64,000 nucleotides of DNA from CAVUXJ01 sp963814975 (GTDB taxonomy: Bacteria; Acidobacteriota; Vicinamibacteria; Vicinamibacterales; CAVVIG01): the NCBI GenBank assembly GCA_963814975.1, contig CAWFFB010000035.1, positions 248,001 to 312,000 of the forward strand, read 5' to 3'. Of this stretch, positions 17,855-25,887 are shown piece by piece. Each line of letters opens with the position of its first letter. The first letter of the stretch is position 1. The notes beneath the pieces are model-generated. The model saw only the letters and a program-made list of their open reading frames with translations. It had not been told where the DNA came from and searched no databases. The position numbers and the translations under genes are program-made.

Positions 17855-17883
17855 TTGACTTGAGCCCCGTAAATTGATACATA
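17855..17883 (+). promoter_or_regulatory. candidate sigma-70 promoter of the cys leader and operon
   Basis: TTGACT (17855-17860), a 17-base spacer and TACATA (17878-17883). The -10 box is weak; TATCTA at 17882-17887 is an alternative. Either choice puts the transcription start close to the leader-peptide ATG at 17899, so the leader would be nearly or fully leaderless. No Shine-Dalgarno sequence is seen before it. Confidence 0.45.
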
Positions 17884-17884
17884 T

Positions 17885-17896
17885 CTATACGTTAAC
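17885..17896. promoter_or_regulatory. candidate Rrf2 operator, copy 2 (cys side)
   Basis: CTATA-N3-TAAC, identical in core and spacing to 17795-17806. It overlaps the predicted transcription start of the cys operon and ends 2 bases before the leader ATG, a position suited to repression. Confidence 0.45.
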
Positions 17897-17898
17897 AA

Positions 17899-17982
17899 AT
17901 GCCAGTCACCGCTCGAGCCTGCGCGTGTTGTTGTTGTCCGAGGACCGTCATGGTCCCCGCGCGACGGGTCTTGCGGCAGTAA
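17899..17982 (+). CDS. cysteine-rich leader peptide of the cysDNH operon (attenuator)
   Basis: 27-codon open frame starting ATG 17899 and ending TAA 17980-17982; it is too short for normal gene calling. It begins MPVTARACACCCCPRT, so codons 8-13 read Cys-Ala-Cys-Cys-Cys-Cys (TGC GCG TGT TGT TGT TGT). It ends 40 bases before an intrinsic terminator that lies just upstream of cysD. This is the arrangement of ribosome-mediated attenuation by charged-tRNA level: ribosome stalling at Cys codons when cysteine is scarce would favour read-through. Poly-Cys leader peptides with this role are known in mycobacteria. The frame, run of Cys and terminator are seen; regulation is inferred. Confidence 0.7.
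   Translation: MPVTARACACCCCPRTVMVPARRVLRQ
17942..17956 (+). promoter_or_regulatory. attenuator hairpin with alternative pairing to the terminator
   Basis: GGACC (17942-17946) pairs with GGTCC (17952-17956). GGTCCC (17952-17957) can instead pair with GGGACC (18028-18033), which includes part of the terminator's 5' arm and its loop. A ribosome stalled on the Cys codons at 17926-17937 would cover the first GGACC and free GGTCCC for the second pairing, breaking the terminator. The pairings are seen; the switch is inferred. Confidence 0.5.
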
Positions 17983-18022
17983 CCGACATTCACTGAATCT
18001 CGAATTCGCGCAAGAGACCTGA

Positions 18023-18048
18023 AGCCCGGGACCGCCCGGGCTTTTTTT
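18023..18048 (+). terminator. intrinsic terminator immediately upstream of cysD
   Basis: AGCCCGGG (18023-18030), loop ACCG, CCCGGGCT (18035-18042), then a run of seven T's ending at 18048. It is a textbook intrinsic terminator placed 14 bases before the cysD ATG, where it would stop transcription of the operon unless overridden. Confidence 0.85.
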
Positions 18049-18062
18049 ATGTTCGAAGGACC

Positions 18063-19031
18063 ATGTCAACAACCGCCACGTGGAATGCAGTCCCGGAGCG
18101 ATCAACGACGGCGGCCGGCTCGGCGCTGACGAGCGGCCACGATCACCTGCGGGCGCTCGAGGCGGAGAGCATCCACATCCTGCGGGAAGTGGTCGCCGAA
18201 TTCGAGCGCCCGGTGATGCTCTATTCCATCGGGAAGGACTCCTCGGTGATGCTGCGGCTCGCGCAGAAGGCGTTCCATCCCGGTCCGATTCCCTTTCCGC
18301 TGCTGCACGTCGACACCACCTACAAGTTCCGCGAGATGATCGAGTTCCGCGATCGCTATGCGGCCGAGATCGGCGCGCGGCTGATCGTCCACACCAATAC
18401 CGAAGCGATTGCCGAGGGCACTCAGCCGTTTCTGGTCGGAACCAAAGCGTGCTGCGGTGCGCTCAAGACGAAGTCGCTGCTCGACGCGCTCCAGGCCGGC
18501 GGGTTCGACGCCGCATTCGGCGGGGCGCGGCGCGACGAGGAGCGGTCGCGGGCCAAGGAGCGAATCTTCTCGCTCCGCGACGCCGTCGGCCAGTGGGATC
18601 CGAAGCGCCAGCGGCCCGAGCTATGGGACCTCCTCAACAGCCGAATCCGGCCGGGTGAGAGCATCCGGGTGTTCCCGCTGTCGAACTGGACCGAGATCGA
18701 CGTCTGGAGCTACATCGAGGTCGAGCACATTCCGGTCGTGCCGCTGTACTTCGCCAAGGAGCGGGAGGTGGTCGTCCGCGGCAACTCGCTGATCATGCTC
18801 GAACAGCCGTTCGTGCCGCTGATGCCGGGCGAGCGGCCCGAACGCATCATGTGCCGCATGCGGTCGCTCGGCTGCTCGCCGTGCACCGGCGCGATCCGTT
18901 CGACGGCCGACACCGTCCCGGACATCATCGAGGAGCTGATCGCCACGAAGCATTCGGAGCGACAGCTTCGCATCATCGACCACGATCAGGACGGATCGAT
19001 GGAGCTGAAGAAGCGGGAGGGCTATTTCTGA
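18063..19031 (+). CDS. cysD: sulfate adenylyltransferase subunit 2 (CysD)
   Basis: 322-residue small catalytic subunit of ATP sulfurylase, which makes adenosine 5'-phosphosulfate (APS) from ATP and sulfate in the cytoplasm with CysN. The PP-loop is MLYSIGKDSSVMLRLAQKAF, followed by LHVDTTYKFREMIEFRDRYA and FGGARRDEERSRAKERIFS, all typical of CysD. The C-terminal GSMELKKREGYF is also the family end. The stop TGA overlaps the cysN start (TGATG), indicating translational coupling. It is the first structural gene after the leader-terminator region and is therefore expected to be under its control. Confidence 0.95.
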   Translation: MSTTATWNAVPERSTTAAGSALTSGHDHLRALEAESIHILREVVAEFERPVMLYSIGKDSSVMLRLAQKAFHPGPIPFPLLHVDTTYKFREMIEFRDRYAAEIGARLIVHTNTEAIAEGTQPFLVGTKACCGALKTKSLLDALQAGGFDAAFGGARRDEERSRAKERIFSLRDAVGQWDPKRQRPELWDLLNSRIRPGESIRVFPLSNWTEIDVWSYIEVEHIPVVPLYFAKEREVVVRGNSLIMLEQPFVPLMPGERPERIMCRMRSLGCSPCTGAIRSTADTVPDIIEELIATKHSERQLRIIDHDQDGSMELKKREGYF

Positions 19032-20332
19032 TGCCCGGCCTGCTTCGCATCTGCACGGCCGGCAGCGTCGACGACGGGAAGAGCACCCTGATCGGACGGC
19101 TGCTCTACGATTCGCGCTCGGTTTACGAAGATCAGGTGCACTCGGTCGAAAAGGCGTCGCGCAACCGCACCGCCGGACCGATCGACTTTTCGCTGTTCAC
19201 CGACGGCCTCCGGGCGGAGCGCGAACAGGGCATCACGATCGACGTCGCGTATCGATACTTCGCGACCGCGCGGCGCAAGTTCATCCTCGCCGACACGCCC
19301 GGGCACGAGCAATACACGCGCAACATGGCGACCGGCGCGTCGACGGCCGATGTCGCCATCCTGCTGGTCGACGCGCGCAACGGCGTCCGCGCGCAGTCGC
19401 GGCGCCACGCGCAGATCGCGCGCCTGCTCGGGATCACCGACTACGTGCTCGCGGTGAACAAAATGGATCTGGTGGACTTCGATCGCGAGGTGTTCGACGG
19501 CATCTGCGAGGAGTTCGACAGCATCCTTCCAGGGGCGACCCTGCATCCGATTCCGATGAGCGCCCTCCACGGCGACAACGTCATCACGCGCAGCGAGCGC
19601 ACGCCCTGGTTCGACGGCAAGGCGCTGCTCGAGCACCTCGAGACCATGGAGGTGGATCGGAATCAGTCGGGCAAGCCGTTCCGGCTCCCGGTCCAGCTCG
19701 TCATCCGACCGGACCACGAGTTCCGCGGCTATGCCGGGCAGATCGTCTCCGGGGCCGTGCACCCGGGTGACGTCGTGACCGTGTGGCCTTCCGGCAGGAC
19801 CTCCCGGGTCAAGCGCATCGTGACATGGGATGGCGATCTCGAAGCGGCCTACGCCGGCAAGTCGGTGACGCTGATACTCGAGGACGAGCTCGACATCAGC
19901 CGCGGCGACATGATTGGCATCGGCGACGTCCAGGTCGGCCAGCGGTTCAGGGCGGATGTCGTCTGGATGGACGAGCGTCCTCTCGATCCCTCGCGCGTGT
20001 ACCTGTTGAAGCACACGACGCGGACGGTGACGGCCGAAGTGGACCATGGGCTCCTGCTGAATCAGGTGGCATCGGTCACCGTCTCGACCGCGCGGCCGAT
20101 CATGTTCGACCGGTACCAGCAGAATCGCGGCACGGGCAGTTTCATCCTGATCGACCCGGTGACGAATTTCACCGCCGGGGCCGGTATGATCATCGAGCCG
20201 GTTCGCGAGCGGACGTCGAGTGTCGGACGGCCGAGCGCGGCGGAACGGCTGGCGCGCCTGGCACGTACGGCGCCGAACGAGGCCGAGGCGGTCGAAGCGG
20301 TCCGGCAGGCGCTCGAGGAACTGCTGAAATGA
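19031..20332 (+). CDS. cysN: sulfate adenylyltransferase subunit 1 (CysN), without APS kinase domain
   Basis: 433-residue GTPase subunit of ATP sulfurylase. G1 is GSVDDGKSTLIGRLLYDSR, with DTPGHEQYTRNMATGAS and NKMDLVDFD as G3 and G4; a beta-barrel domain follows. The protein ends at ...ALEELLK, so there is no C-terminal CysC (APS kinase) domain, unlike CysNC fusions. The start is the ATG overlapping the cysD stop. The stop overlaps the next gene as ATGA. Missing APS kinase agrees with the downstream gene being an APS reductase rather than a PAPS reductase. Confidence 0.95.
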   Translation: MPGLLRICTAGSVDDGKSTLIGRLLYDSRSVYEDQVHSVEKASRNRTAGPIDFSLFTDGLRAEREQGITIDVAYRYFATARRKFILADTPGHEQYTRNMATGASTADVAILLVDARNGVRAQSRRHAQIARLLGITDYVLAVNKMDLVDFDREVFDGICEEFDSILPGATLHPIPMSALHGDNVITRSERTPWFDGKALLEHLETMEVDRNQSGKPFRLPVQLVIRPDHEFRGYAGQIVSGAVHPGDVVTVWPSGRTSRVKRIVTWDGDLEAAYAGKSVTLILEDELDISRGDMIGIGDVQVGQRFRADVVWMDERPLDPSRVYLLKHTTRTVTAEVDHGLLLNQVASVTVSTARPIMFDRYQQNRGTGSFILIDPVTNFTAGAGMIIEPVRERTSSVGRPSAAERLARLARTAPNEAEAVEAVRQALEELLK

Positions 20333-21036
20333 TCGACACCGACGAGCTGAAGCAGCGCTCGCAGGAGCTCGAGACCCGGTCCGCGAGCGAGATCCTCCAG
20401 TGGGCCGCCGATCGCTTCGCCCCGAGGCTGACCTTTGCAGCCAGCCTTGGCCTCGAAGACTGCGCCGTGATCGATCTGATCGCCCGCGCCTCGCTGCCGA
20501 TCGACATGTTCACACTCGACACCGGCCTGCTGTTCCCGGAGACGTACGCGCTGAAGCGGCAGATCGAAGAACGGTACGGCGTGACGTTAAGGGCGGTGAA
20601 CCCGGCTTACACCGTCGAGCAGCAGGCGGAGCGCGAGGGCGCGAAGCTCTGGGAGCGCGAACCCGACCGGTGCTGCGAGCTCCGGAAGATGGAGCCGCTG
20701 CGGGCGACGCTGGCCACCTATGAGGCATGGATCACCGCCATCCGCCGCGACCAGACTCCGGAGCGGGCGAACGCGCCGGTCGTCGGGTGGGACGCGCGGT
20801 TTGGTCTGATCAAGATCAATCCGCTCGTCCGCTGGACGCTCGACGAGGTCAAGGCTTACGTCCGCAAGCACGACGTTCCGTACAATCCGCTGCACGATCG
20901 CGACTACCCGAGCATCGGCTGCATGCCGTGCACCAGCCCCGTGGCTCCTGGCGAGGATCCGCGCTCCGGGCGCTGGCGCGGGCGCGAAAAGACCGAGTGC
21001 GGCCTGCATTTCGGGCCTATCAAAATCAATACGTAG
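20329..21036 (+). CDS. cysH: assimilatory adenylylsulfate (APS) reductase, Fe-S type
   Basis: 235-residue reductase that turns APS into sulfite using thioredoxin. The PP-loop-like region is LTFAASLGLEDCAVIDL and the substrate region is DTGLLFPETYAL. Cysteines Cys115-Cys116 (DRCCELRK) and Cys198/Cys201 (IGCMPCTSP) form the CC-CxxC [4Fe-4S] ligand set that marks APS-specific enzymes, and Cys224 in KTECGLH is the catalytic cysteine. It overlaps cysN by ATGA, so cysD-cysN-cysH form one translationally coupled unit. A GC hairpin (GGAGCC-TC-GGCTCC at 21067-21080) follows the gene as a possible end structure. Confidence 0.95.
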   Translation: MIDTDELKQRSQELETRSASEILQWAADRFAPRLTFAASLGLEDCAVIDLIARASLPIDMFTLDTGLLFPETYALKRQIEERYGVTLRAVNPAYTVEQQAEREGAKLWEREPDRCCELRKMEPLRATLATYEAWITAIRRDQTPERANAPVVGWDARFGLIKINPLVRWTLDEVKAYVRKHDVPYNPLHDRDYPSIGCMPCTSPVAPGEDPRSGRWRGREKTECGLHFGPIKINT

Positions 21037-21280
21037 AACTCAGAAGTCAAAAGGACGTACGGGTGTAGGAGCCTCGGCTCCTCGCACCGTTGATCGGTCG
21101 CGGTATCGATTCCTGCCAGTGCGTTCGCTTCAGGCGGAGCAGTCGCTCGGTTCTCCACGGTGGCCAACCTGAGCGGTCGGCACCGCGTGATAGAGTACGC
21201 GTAGATAGTCACGTCGAGCGCTTCAAAACACGCCGGTCACGCGCGTCGTGGGAACGCTTGACATTGAGCCTGCCGCACGG

Positions 21281-22666
21281 ATGGACACCGACTCGCTGCT
21301 CACGCTCACGCTCGCCGGCCTCGCTCGTTGCGGGGAAGGGCGTCTCGTCGGCGAGGATCGGATGGTTGAGTCCATCTCGACGGATAGCCGCAGTCTGCGC
21401 CCCGGGGCGCTGTTTGCCGCGCTCCGAGGTGACCGCTTTGACGGTCACGAATTTGCCAGCGCCGCAGCCGTCCGCGGCGCCGGTGGTCTCCTGGTCGAAC
21501 GTCCGCTGTCGATTCCCTTGCCACAGGTTGTCGTCTCGGACACGCTGCAGGCACTGACCGCGTGCGCCCGCGCCCAGCGCCGACGGTTCCGGCACCCGGT
21601 GCTGGCCGTGACCGGCAGCAACGGGAAAACGACGACCAAGGAAATGATCGGGGCGATACTGAGCCGGAAAGGCCCCTGCCTGATCACAAAGGGTAATCTC
21701 AACAACCACATCGGCGTGCCGCTGACGTTGCTCGACCTGCGCCAGGAGCATCGCCACGCCGTGGTCGAGATGGGCGCGAACCATGGAGGTGAAATCGCGC
21801 AACTGGCATCGATTGCTGAGCCAGACATCGCGCTCGTGACCAACGCCGGGGCCGCTCATCTCGAAGGATTCGGTACGCTCGACGGGGTCGCCGCGGGTAA
21901 AGGCGAGCTCTTCGCGGGCCTGCCGTCTGACGGCGTGGCGATCATCAATGCGGACGACCGATATGCGTCCCTGTGGCGCTCCGCGGCCGCTGGCCGGCGT
22001 CTGTTGACATTCGGCGTCGAGCAACCCGCCGACTTCACCGCGCGTCATATCGTCACGTCGCTCGAATCGGACGGGCCGCGGCAGCAGTTCGATCTGGTGT
22101 CTCCGGGCGGAACCGATCGCGTCTGTCTGAATCTGGCGGGGCTGCACAACCTCCGGAACGCGCTTGCCGCGGCGGCGGCGGCGCACGCCGCGGGCACCGA
22201 CCGCGTTGATATCGCCGCTGGACTGGCAGCTGTCAGACCAGTCAAGGGGCGTCTCGAGTTCAGGCAGGCCATCAACGGAGCGCTGCTCGTGGACGACTCG
22301 TACAACGCGAACCCGGCGTCGGTAAGAGCTGGTCTCGATGCCTTTCGCGCCGTCACGGGACCCCGATGGCTCGTGCTCGGCGACATGATGGAGCTTGGAT
22401 CCGGCGCCGACCAGCTGCACGCGGAGATCGGCCGATATGCCAGGGAGGCGGGCATCGAGCGCTTGCTCGCGTTGGGACCCCAGACCAAGTTCGCCGTGGA
22501 CGCCTTCGGCCCCGGGGGCGCGTGGTTCGAAGACATCGACGACCTGATCGCGGAGGCGCGCAGAAGCCTGGTCCCTGACGTGATGGTGCTGGTGAAGGGA
22601 TCGCGCGCCAACCGGCTCGAGCGTGTCACGGCGGCGCTCGCGCGCGCGCAGAGCGACAACCCATGA
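21281..22666 (+). CDS. murF: UDP-N-acetylmuramoyl-tripeptide--D-alanyl-D-alanine ligase (MurF)
   Basis: 461-residue Mur ligase that adds D-Ala-D-Ala to UDP-MurNAc-tripeptide in the cytoplasm. The N-terminal domain begins STDSRSLRPGALFAALRG; the ATP loop is VTGSNGKTTTKEMIGA; GNLNNHIGVPLTLL, VEMGANHGGEIAQLA and VDDSYNANPASVRAGL are MurF signatures. ATG 21281 gives a family-like N-terminus; a GTG at 21248 is also in frame and neither has a clear ribosome site. The stop overlaps the ddl start (ATGA), linking synthesis and use of D-Ala-D-Ala. Confidence 0.95.
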   Translation: MDTDSLLTLTLAGLARCGEGRLVGEDRMVESISTDSRSLRPGALFAALRGDRFDGHEFASAAAVRGAGGLLVERPLSIPLPQVVVSDTLQALTACARAQRRRFRHPVLAVTGSNGKTTTKEMIGAILSRKGPCLITKGNLNNHIGVPLTLLDLRQEHRHAVVEMGANHGGEIAQLASIAEPDIALVTNAGAAHLEGFGTLDGVAAGKGELFAGLPSDGVAIINADDRYASLWRSAAAGRRLLTFGVEQPADFTARHIVTSLESDGPRQQFDLVSPGGTDRVCLNLAGLHNLRNALAAAAAAHAAGTDRVDIAAGLAAVRPVKGRLEFRQAINGALLVDDSYNANPASVRAGLDAFRAVTGPRWLVLGDMMELGSGADQLHAEIGRYAREAGIERLLALGPQTKFAVDAFGPGGAWFEDIDDLIAEARRSLVPDVMVLVKGSRANRLERVTAALARAQSDNP

Positions 22667-23607
22667 CGACAACGCGCCGCCCGCCGCGTCTTTCCGATCC
22701 GAGCGGCTTCGGCCGCGTCGCAGTGCTCATGGGGGGCTCCTCGTCGGAACGGGACGTGTCGCTCGATTCCGGACGAAACGTGGTCGAGGCGCTCCGACGG
22801 CGCGGCGTCCAGGCCGAGCCCGTCGACGGCATCCCGGCACTGGTCACCGCGCTCGTCGCGCAGCGCTTCGACCGTGTCTTCAACATCCTGCATGGCCAGC
22901 GCGGCGGCGGTGAGGACGGCGTGGTGCAGGGGCTGCTCGAAGCGTTCCGCGTCCCCTACACCGGCTCGGATGTGCTCGGGTCAGCGCTCTCGATGGACAA
23001 GATTCGCACGAAGCAGGTGTGGCTCGCGCTGGGTCTCCCGACGCCCCGCTACGTCCGTCTGGCGCCCAACGACGACGTGCGGGCGGCAGCTCGATTGCTG
23101 GGTCTGCCTGTGATCGTCAAGCCCGCCAGCGAAGGGTCGAGCGTCGGCGTCAGCCGCGTGCTCAGCGAAGCCGAGCTGACAGACGCGCTGGCGCTGGCAC
23201 GCCGCTACCCCGGAGAGCTCCTGATGGAGCAACTCATCGACGGCGATGAGCTCACGGTCGCCGTGCTTGGCGACGAAGCACTCCCGACTATTCGCATCGT
23301 GCCGGCTGGCGCGTACTACGACTACCACGCCAAGTATGTCGCCGAGACGACGCAATATATCTGCCCTGGATTGGAGGGGAAGGCGGAAAGCGATCTCGGC
23401 GCGCTCGCCCTGCGCGCCTTTCAGGCCACGGGCTGCGGCGGCTGGGGTCGAGTCGACGTGATGCGCGACCCCACCGGCGCGAATTTCCTGCTCGAGGTGA
23501 ATACCTCGCCCGGCATGACCGCCCACTCCCTGGTACCCAAGGCTGCGCTGGCTGCAGGGATCGAATTCGACGATCTCGTATGGCGCGTGCTGGAAACGAG
23601 CCTCTGA
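22663..23607 (+). CDS. ddl: D-alanine--D-alanine ligase
   Basis: 314-residue ATP-grasp ligase making the D-Ala-D-Ala dipeptide used by MurF. Family signatures are VAVLMGGSSSERDVSLDSG, NILHGQRGGGEDGVVQGLLE, the ATP-grasp core VIVKPASEGSSVGVSRV, DGDELTVAVLG and LEVNTSPGMTAHSLVPKAA. The glycine loop reads HGQRGGGEDG rather than the common HGxxGEDG, a small insertion. It starts inside the murF stop codon. A heptamer-word hairpin follows the gene. Confidence 0.93.
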   Translation: MTTTRRPPRLSDPSGFGRVAVLMGGSSSERDVSLDSGRNVVEALRRRGVQAEPVDGIPALVTALVAQRFDRVFNILHGQRGGGEDGVVQGLLEAFRVPYTGSDVLGSALSMDKIRTKQVWLALGLPTPRYVRLAPNDDVRAAARLLGLPVIVKPASEGSSVGVSRVLSEAELTDALALARRYPGELLMEQLIDGDELTVAVLGDEALPTIRIVPAGAYYDYHAKYVAETTQYICPGLEGKAESDLGALALRAFQATGCGGWGRVDVMRDPTGANFLLEVNTSPGMTAHSLVPKAALAAGIEFDDLVWRVLETSL

Positions 23608-23627
23608 GGAACGGAGACTCGGGAGAG

Positions 23628-23688
23628 AACGGTAGAAATCTGAAAACTCAAGCCTGAGCTCTGGTCAGACTTGGGACTTGATACCGTT
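23628..23688. repeat. intergenic heptamer-word hairpin (AATCTG/AAGTC class), downstream of ddl
   Basis: Bounded by AACGGTA (23628-23634) and TACCGTT (23682-23688). The inside is a mix of short words (GAAATCTG, AAACTCAAGC, CTTGGGACTTGA) with TCAAG/CTTGA pairing. One of the spacer elements described in the findings. Confidence 0.55.
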
Positions 23689-23831
23689 TCCTCCGCGCCC
23701 TCCGGTCCCTCTACGGTGGGAGCGACGCGTCCCAAGAAATTTGCCGTCGTCTACCGGGGACGGGGTGTATAAGAGGGCACATTGGGACGGTCCACGTCGA
23801 ATCCAGTCAGATCTGGAGAAAGAGGGCCCGC

Positions 23832-24692
23832 ATGCACACTCTCGCAAGACTCCTGGCCATAACAGCCGGCCTGCTCGTCTGCGCGGGCGTGACGCTGCCG
23901 GCGCAGTGGCGTGTCCAGACCAAGGCCGTACCGATGACGGCGGCGGGGGCGCCAAACTTGGAGGCGCCGGCTCCGAAGCTGTCGGACGGGCGCACGCCGG
24001 ACCTCTCGGGAATATGGGCCGCCGAGAAAGTGCCGTGCGACGAGGCCAAGGCACCTTTGGGGTGCATCGACGTCCAACTCGGCATCCCACCGGGGTTTGT
24101 CAACATCGCGACCGGCATCGCAGGGCCGGATCCCAACGACCCCACACCCTTCCAGCCGTGGGCGCGGGCCCTGGTTCGGCAACGCATGGCCGACTTCTCG
24201 ACGGACGATCCGCGTGCCCGCTGTTTGCCGGAAGCGGGGCCGCGCATGTGGGCGAGTCTCCAGATGCAGAAGATCATCCACAACCCGGACAGCCTGACGA
24301 TCCTGCAGGAGTTCATGGGGCAGTGGCGGCAAATCTTTCTCGACGGCCGGACCTTGCCGACCGATCCCGAGCCGAGCTTCAAGGGGTATTCGGTCGGAAA
24401 GTGGGAGGGGGAGACGCTGGTCGTTGAGACGATCGGCTACAAGGAGAATTGGCTCGATTTCCAGGGCCGGCCACTGACGGAACAGGCCCGGACCACCGAG
24501 CGAATCCGCCGGGTGAACTACGGCAACCTCGAGGTCGAGATGACGATCGACGACCCGAAGGCGTACACGAAGCCCTGGAAGACGCAGACGATCAAGCTGG
24601 CGCTGCTTCTCAATACCGACCTGCTGGAGTACATCTGCAACGAAAATGAGAAGTCGCTGCAGCACATGGTCGGCGGCGCCGGTGCGAAATAA
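23832..24692 (+). CDS. exported protein of unknown function, first of a pair
   Basis: 286 residues with a Sec signal peptide (MHTLARLLAITAGLLVCAG). The mature part has TPDLSGIWAAEKVPCDEAK, a conserved central GQWRQIFLDGRTLPTDPEP and GYSVGKWEGETLVVETIGY, and ends in a beta-rich region with ICNENEKSLQHM. I recognise this as a type of exported protein repeated many times in soil acidobacteria, commonly beside DUF6152 proteins, but I know of no assigned function. Four cysteines could form disulfides. The next gene starts 12 bases downstream with its own ribosome site, so the two probably form an operon. Confidence 0.7.
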   Translation: MHTLARLLAITAGLLVCAGVTLPAQWRVQTKAVPMTAAGAPNLEAPAPKLSDGRTPDLSGIWAAEKVPCDEAKAPLGCIDVQLGIPPGFVNIATGIAGPDPNDPTPFQPWARALVRQRMADFSTDDPRARCLPEAGPRMWASLQMQKIIHNPDSLTILQEFMGQWRQIFLDGRTLPTDPEPSFKGYSVGKWEGETLVVETIGYKENWLDFQGRPLTEQARTTERIRRVNYGNLEVEMTIDDPKAYTKPWKTQTIKLALLLNTDLLEYICNENEKSLQHMVGGAGAK

Positions 24693-24704
24693 AGGAGGAT
24701 CGCA

Positions 24705-25088
24705 GTGAGACGCACGATACTCCCGGCCTGCCTGGTCGGTGTCCTTCTCGCCTCGTCGGCGCAGGCGCACCACTCGTTCCTTGCTGAGTTCGACCCGGCG
24801 AAGCCAATCACGCTGACCGGTCCCGTCACGAAGATCGAATGGACGAATCCACACATCTTTCTACACATCGACGTGACAGACAACACAGGGAAGGTTGTCA
24901 ATTGGGCGGTCGAAATGGGGAACCCCAACTCGCTCATTCGGCTCGGTTGGACCCGCAAGGACATGCAGGTGGGTGACGTGGTCACCGTCGACGGTAGTCT
25001 CGCCAGGGACGGCAGCAATCTGGTGAACGCCCGGACCGTTCTTCTGGGTGGCAGGAAGATGCTCGCGGGTTCGAGCGGAGGCAAATAG
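24705..25088 (+). CDS. DUF6152 family exported protein
   Basis: 127-residue exported small beta protein. The signal peptide ends ...SSAQA and the mature protein starts HHSFLAEFDPAKPITL, with TKIEWTNPHIFLHIDV and VDGSLARDGSNLVNARTV, the standard DUF6152 pattern. The GTG start is supported by AAAGGAGG 7 bases upstream. Its close coupling to the previous gene is the usual context of this family. Function unknown; the N-terminal His-His and conserved Trp-Thr-Asn-Pro-His motif could bind a metal, but that is a guess. Confidence 0.85.
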   Translation: MRRTILPACLVGVLLASSAQAHHSFLAEFDPAKPITLTGPVTKIEWTNPHIFLHIDVTDNTGKVVNWAVEMGNPNSLIRLGWTRKDMQVGDVVTVDGSLARDGSNLVNARTVLLGGRKMLAGSSGGK

Positions 25089-25114
25089 GGGGCCTCGGCC
25101 GGGCAACGGGGCCG

Positions 25115-25768
25115 TCAGTATCTCCGCTTCTGTTGTTTGACGATGTCGAACGTCGCGGTGTCCGCGATCGCCATCACCGCCATCACCCCGGCCTGAACCG
25201 GGTCGGACACCACCAGATCCGCGACCTCCGGGACGCTGCCCGCCATGTTCAGTGAGATCACGATGAGGCCCTTCTGCCGGACCTCCTGGACGGCTTTCGA
25301 GATTTCGCCGCCCATCAGCGAGCCGGCGAGAACGAGAAGCCGCACACGCGGCAACCGCACCACCGCTCGAACGGCGCTGGCGAGCTCGTTTTCGCCGACC
25401 AATGGAATGGTGTCGATCGAGATCCGCTCGCCGCGGATGTTGTGGCGGTCGGCCTCGGTGATTGCGCCGATCGCGACCTGACCCACTTGCGCGCCGCCGC
25501 CCATGATGATGATGCGTTTGCCGTAGATCTTCGAGAAGGGAGGCGTCAGTGCGACGTGCGTGACGCCGGAGACCTCGCCGAGCTCGCGGACGATCGGTTC
25601 GATCTCTGCGTCAACGGAGAATTCCAGGTAAAGCTTCGCCTCTTGCTCCCCATGTTCGATCATGTCGACGTAGCTGATATTGGCGTGGCGGTCTGCGAGC
25701 ACCTTGGTGATGCCGGACAGGATGCCCGGTTGATTCGAGGCCGTGGTCACGACCGCATAGGCTCTCAT
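25115..25768 (-). CDS. ACT-domain protein (DUF5612-type), putative amino-acid-responsive regulator
   Basis: 217 residues: an N-terminal ACT domain (RAYAVVTTASNQPGILSGIT to about residue 75), then a Rossmann-like domain beginning KRIIIMGGGAQVGQVAIGAI that matches the ACT/DUF5612 arrangement described in archaea and some bacteria. ACT domains bind amino acids, so an allosteric or regulatory role is likely. ATG 25768 is chosen because it begins the ACT domain; the longer open frame only adds antisense-like sequence. It stands alone, divergent from the IMP dehydrogenase-like gene, with 119 bp between starts. Confidence 0.7.
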   Translation of the reverse strand: MRAYAVVTTASNQPGILSGITKVLADRHANISYVDMIEHGEQEAKLYLEFSVDAEIEPIVRELGEVSGVTHVALTPPFSKIYGKRIIIMGGGAQVGQVAIGAITEADRHNIRGERISIDTIPLVGENELASAVRAVVRLPRVRLLVLAGSLMGGEISKAVQEVRQKGLIVISLNMAGSVPEVADLVVSDPVQAGVMAVMAIADTATFDIVKQQKRRY

Positions 25769-25887
25769 ATGCGCGACTGTAGCACGACGGATGAGCCGGT
25801 ATTCAGGGGGCGGCATCCGGTTGGCGCGGGGATGTCGAGGCTGCCGCGCACCGGCAGTCGCATCGAATTCAGGTAAGCTGTTTCGAA

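Noticed and set aside
17870..18062. SAM or other known riboswitch upstream of cysD
   Set aside because: No SAM-I/II core (kink-turn or pseudoknot consensus) could be recognised; the Cys-rich short ORF and terminator explain the region better.
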